This document shows positions 59,840 through 64,000 of a stretch of DNA of 64,000 bases, piece by piece. The translations under genes and the position numbers were made by a program. Location: positions 11,216,180-11,280,179 of the forward strand of contig OZ017770.1 of assembly GCA_963969345.1 (NCBI GenBank), in the 5' to 3' direction. The DNA is from Turbatrix aceti (lineage: Eukaryota > Nematoda > Chromadorea > Rhabditida > Panagrolaimidae). The number at the start of each line of letters is the position of its first letter. Positions within the stretch are counted from its first letter, which is position 1. The notes below the pieces were generated by a model. It was not told the DNA's origin. It did not search any database and saw only the letters and a list, made by a program, of their open reading frames with translations.

Positions 59840-60345
59840 CAGGGATGGGTGAACGTTCATGTTCGTTCGTGTTTGTTCATGAACAAACATGAACATTTTG
59901 TCAATTTTGTTCACAAGTATGAACAAACGTGAACACTTTCAATCGTGTTCACGAACAAACGTGAACAAACACAATGAACAAATTATAAAGGCTGAACTTC
60001 ATTTTTATCCTTTATTTTTGACAGTACAATCAAAAATGAAATCAAAAATTACTATTCTTTAGAACTTAAACTTGTTGTCAAAAACAAACATTAATCCGCT
60101 TAGTTTCTCATAACAGAGACGGTTGCGCTAAACAGAAAATGTTGGCAGCCACCGAGAAAAAGTGGATCATTTTGTTCGTTTTTTTCTGTTCGAAAAATTT
60201 AGTCGTGTTCATGAACAAACATGAACATAGCCGTTCATTTAATTTTTGTTCATGAACGAACATGAACAGCAAATTTTGGATTTGTTCATGAACAAACACG
60301 AACGAACATGAACGTTCACCCATCCCTGGTGTTCACCCATCCCTG
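59840..60345. mobile_element. hAT-like MITE rich in TTCATGAAC palindromes
   Basis: 506 bp with 15-bp perfect inverted ends, CAGGGATGGGTGAAC and GTTCACCCATCCCTG. An exact 8-bp target duplication, GTTACAAT, lies at 59832-59839 and 60346-60353. The interior repeats TGTTCATGAACAAACATGAAC motifs. The right end is doubled (GTTCACCCATCCCTG occurs twice, 18 bp apart). It inserted into the outer tip of fold-back element 2. Confidence 0.9.
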
Positions 60346-60353
60346 GTTACAAT

Positions 60354-62004
60354 GCAATGTGTTCGTCTTGGCTTTCCGCACCCTTGTGCAAAATTAAAAA
60401 AAAATTCTTTTTAAAATTTTCCCAAAAGAGCAAAAAAAAAAAAAAATTGTTTTAATTTATAGAATTTCAAATAGTTCAGCGCACTGCTGAACTATTTTTT
60501 GAATTTTTTATCTGCGACAACACAATAAAAATAGTGCGCATCGTAGTGCCTGCCACCAACAAAGTGAGCGCTTTAGTTTACGTGGTAGCCGCCGTAGATT
60601 TTTACCGTTCAATTTGCTGTAAAAGAAAAAGCAAACATTTATGCTACCACTATGACTAAAACTATGCTTTCCCTCGTTTTCAACCACGCAGTGGATTGAA
60701 AAGTTCATGCAGCATAACAGTAATTTGTTTCTCCCGTATGTAAAAATAGCGATTACCAAAGTACAAAACCTTGTTTTTTTTGAAAAGTGTATGACGTTTT
60801 TTTGTTTATTAGCTGGATTATCCCCATAAAATTCCGTTAGAATTTCTCCGGAGAATCTCCGGAAAACATCCCATATAAAAAAATCACTCGAGAGATTTCA
60901 AAATGATTATTATACGGGAAATAATAAAAAAACTGTAAACACGTATGCGTTCGTAACGAACGATCCCTGTGTTTATACAGTTCGTTTGTGCAGTTTTGTA
61001 TGCTTCTTAAATTTTTTCCGTTTACACACACGTATGGTTTTGAAGTGTGCAACCGTGTATGGTGAAAAGCAGTCATAAGAACTGTGAAGTAAAGAACTGT
61101 GAATTCAAAATACACTTTTTTCAATAAAGTAAAATAAAGAACTGTGAACTCAAAATACACTTTTTTCAATAAACTAAATTTACTGCCTTCAAAATTTGTT
61201 GAACTTATTGAATAAGACAGATCAGCTTTAAATTTAAAATCAAAATTTAAAATTTAAATTTAAAATCAACAAGCAGACTAAAGACAACTTGAGTTTTTCA
61301 ATAAGCTGTATTGAACAAAAAATATGAATTTTGAGCAACGTGACATTTTTTTTGCACGCACTTTTTGTAGAAGAAAAATAGTTGTCAGCTGATAACTTTG
61401 AAGTTTCAAGGCCGAATTGCGCCAAATTTTTATCATACTTTCTTCACCATTGTCTGCATCAGCCAAAAAAATTTTAGAAACCTGTGCACAACACTTTTTA
61501 TGAAATTACGACAACTGTTTTTTTTAAAATGGCTGTTTTTAAGAGCATGCAGTGAAGCTCAAAACAAATTATTTTGTTCAAAAAAGGCATCATAATGTTC
61601 GCAAGAATGTTCTTAATCGATGACATCAAACTAAACAAAAACTTACATTTCAATAATTTTTAGCATTATTTGTAGTGCGTTTGCAAAAAAAACAGAGTCA
61701 AAATTTTTTTCTAATTAAAAAAAAGCACAGGCAAAAATATCTAATGCTGGATAGGCATTTTTTCAGTTTCCGCAAACTAAAAATGGTTTCTTACCTTGTT
61801 TAAAGTCATCTAGAGCCTTCTCGCCGAGATACTCAAGCAGACTTTCGGGAAAGTTTTTTTAAGACGATATCTTAAATTTCCAAACCAAACAAGGATATTA
61901 AAAACAATTTCATTTCAAAAACATCAAGTGAAATAAACCGTTTGCAACTCAGTTTCCAGAAAATTGCACTTTAAACAAAGTAAATAAATTAGATAAAAAA
62001 ACAT
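60354..62004. other. Intergenic, repeat remnants
   Basis: Contains a fragment of the CTCCGGAGA element family (60835-61015), a tandem duplication of about 45 bp ending CAAAATACACTTTTTTCAATAAA (61085-61175), and a diverged fold-back arm (61215-61620). A stretch at 61795-61860 with a GTAAGA donor on the minus strand could be an isolated exon but has no partner. Confidence 0.5.
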
Positions 62005-64000
62005 CTACCCCTGTGTAAAAAAAGTGAAGAAAGAGTTTAGAACCGTCATGACAGCAAGCTGAACTTCAGAGTTGAGGTAGCTACTGGGAATTAGTTGAAC
62101 CACTGTGGGATGAAGGTCGACGAGATGAGTTTCAATCGAAGGCTCTTCGTGACCCGTGTGACGTTTAACGGTCTTGAGAAGAACGCAGATAGCGTTTAGA
62201 ACGTTTACGACTTCAATAGACGAACGGTTGGAGAGTGGCCGATATCCACTGGACTGAACAGCACGGGCGTAGTTGTCCAAAATCTAAAATCCACAAAAAA
62301 TAATAAAAAATCATTCACAAATGAAAAACTGACTGTTTTACATCGCGCAAGTAGTGAAATGACAGCGTGATTGCCCAGAGATGAGATGCTGGGATTCCCA
62401 TCGTTATCCTTATTTGTGGCGACAAGCTGAGATAAAGCCATGAGAGCTCCGAAACTGGTGGTGCAAAGGTCGGTACGTTGGTGAAAGTCTGTTACATCTG
62501 TAAATTAAAAAAAAAAGTTAAATAGAATAAAAAAATAATCTTGAAACAAATAAACTCACTTGCGTCCGCGGTGACCATAGAAGCCTTAGAGAGAAGGTCG
62601 ACGACAAGCTTTATGCACTCTGGAGGTACCTCGTAGGCATGATTAATGATTTTTTCCTTAATTACGTCGACCATCTGGCAGTCGTAGTATTCGTGTTTCT
62701 GTCGGTGTCCAGGCTGACACTGCTTCATCATTTGTGCTCCTGGACAGAATATAAAGCCACTTGCACTGTCAACGATGGCAAGCCAGAACATGGTGAACGT
62801 TTTGGGATTTTTGAGGGCAGTAGGTGCGACGATGTCGATAACCTTGAAGAAGGACTGGGCCGCAGCCTCCCACCGCTTGTCACCACAAGATGAAGGCGCG
62901 GGTGCGTATCGATGGAGCTGCATGATCTTGCCAAAGGTCTGAAAATAAGAAAAAAATATTTCAGCTCTAAAAATAAAACATCTCACCGATATGACATCAG
63001 CAGCCAAACATCCTTCAAACACTGGTTCCGACTGGCAGGCGCCTAAGAAGCTTTCCACCAGTAAAAACTGGACTTTTTCGCAAAACGCGAACAGATTGTC
63101 GTCAGCGCCAACAGAACATACGGACAAATTGCGCAGCGTTTGGTAAAAGTCGTGTCCATAGTCAGCGTATTTGAGATGGATAAGGTCAGTAGCGACCGAA
63201 ATAGCACGTAGGCAGCCCAGAACACGTTCGTGGACCAGAAGCAAGCCAGTATCTTCGGTCCGTTGATAGAGGCTTTCGGTGGTCGCAAAGCCACAAACTC
63301 GGGTTGCGATATTTGAAAAGCTTGTCAGAATTCGTTTGAAATCCACCGACTTCACAACAGAGAAAACGCTTTCGAAAAGTGGGACGAAGTGTTCAAGAAG
63401 AAGCAGCCACTTGACAATGGCCGGTGTTTGCAGCGTTTCCGGAGTCGTCAAAAGTTCGACGAGATCGATGTAGTGAGTCCATGCACAGATGAGCACGGCT
63501 TTTTGGACCTTGTTCGATGTCGGTTGAACTGTCTTGCCGTCAGTGGCTTGAAGTCGGTCGGAAACGAGCTTGTTAAAGTTCGTCAGTGCACTGCTAGTCA
63601 TCTCAGCGTTGGAAAGACGAATAGTACTATCGACGACGGTTAGATATCGATTGAAAATCTTTGCGGCGTCGTCTAAATTAAGAAGAACAGTAAAAAAACT
63701 GCATAACGCGCAAAACAACTTACTAGGTGAAAAAATATGGTAAGTGGCACTGAAGATACGAACCACACCTGACAGCCATTTGACCACTGTGTCTGCCCAT
63801 TGTTTGGCAGGAGTGTCCCTCGAGTGATGGATGAGAATGTTTTCGTCCTCAACAGGTTGCGCCGACGAATCCGAAGTCTTGTAGCCATGAAGAACGGCGT
63901 CGTAAAATGGAAAAACGACTTCACTCATCATCAAGAGCCAGGATTCTTTATCAAGAACTTCGATATGGGTAGCAACGGTTTGGAGAAACGTATCACAGGC
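62005..64000 (-). CDS. MON2: MON2 homologue, C-terminal part (5' end outside window)
   Basis: Five exons within the window: 64000 (cut)-63724, 63672-62987, 62938-62560, 62497-62334 and 62283-62005, in phase, ending at a TAG at 62005-62007. MON2 is a large HEAT-repeat, Arf-GEF-related protein of the trans-Golgi/endosome system that acts with DOPEY and a flippase in retrograde traffic. The block ENILIHHSRDTPAKQWADTVVKWLSGV matches the strongly conserved MON2 stretch. The last exon (DNYARAV..., GYRPLSNRSSIEVVNVLNAICVLL, HPTVVQLIPSS) matches the end of the family. The final TAG overlaps a GGGTAGAT sequence that could also be a splice donor, so a further short exon cannot be excluded. Confidence 0.93.

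Noticed and set aside
61795..61860. Possible exon with GTAAGA donor downstream of MON2 on the minus strand
   Set aside because: The MON2 frame already ends in TAG at 62005-62007, and this stretch has a poor acceptor and no recognisable homology.

Overview
This window is nuclear DNA from a small-genome metazoan, almost certainly a nematode. The evidence is short introns (many of 44-60 bp) with TTTTCAG or TTTTTAG acceptors, two nematode-type serpentine chemoreceptor genes, a degenerate block of the nematode telomere unit TTAGGC, same-strand gene pairs spaced as in nematode operons, and orthologues whose proteins resemble worm ATP-2, UNC-25 and others. I cannot name the species. All exon models below were built by hand from reading-frame phase, splice signals and remembered family conservation.

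Layout, left to right. 1-13 kb: a chemoreceptor (+), NAD-dependent glycerol-3-phosphate dehydrogenase (-), the mitochondrial copper/COX-assembly factor CMC2 (-, with a 2 kb repeat-filled intron), and a 740-residue acidic nuclear-looking protein of unknown family (+). 13-21 kb: four mitochondrial/peroxisomal housekeeping genes on the minus strand, namely a small inner-membrane protein, mitochondrial Trp-tRNA synthetase, PEX10 and ATP synthase beta. A tRNA-Thr lies among them. PEX10 and ATP synthase beta are 143 bp apart and may be one operon. 21.6-29.4 kb: a tandem segmental duplication of a divergent aldo/keto reductase-MOB4 gene pair. The left copy keeps the reductase and has lost MOB4; the right copy keeps MOB4 and has lost the reductase. 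Telomere-like repeats lie between the copies. 32-38 kb: glutamate decarboxylase (unc-25, GABA synthesis), a PDZD4/PDZRN-like scaffold, and a secreted Ly6-like protein, all (+). 40-55 kb: a voltage-gated K+ channel whose pore lacks the GYGD selectivity filter (-), then a 1,218-residue TBC1D8/9-like RabGAP (-). One intron of the RabGAP holds a complete glutaredoxin-DEP-DUF547 gene on the other strand. 56-57 kb: a second chemoreceptor, the paralogue of the first, in inverted orientation. 62-64 kb: the 3' part of MON2.

Spaces between genes and large introns are packed with non-autonomous DNA transposons. Several have terminal repeats beginning CAGGG, CAGGC, CAGTG or CAAGG and clear 8-bp target duplications, which is the hAT signature. 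There are two large fold-back (palindromic) elements, and a dispersed family built on GTAAC motifs recurs inside introns. Several splice donors are GC rather than GT.

There is no single pathway here. The notable themes are mitochondrial genes clustered on one strand, neuronal genes (GAD, K+ channel, chemoreceptors), and membrane-traffic genes (TBC1D9-like, MON2). The observations most worth checking are the reciprocal gene loss after duplication and the K+ channel without a selectivity filter.
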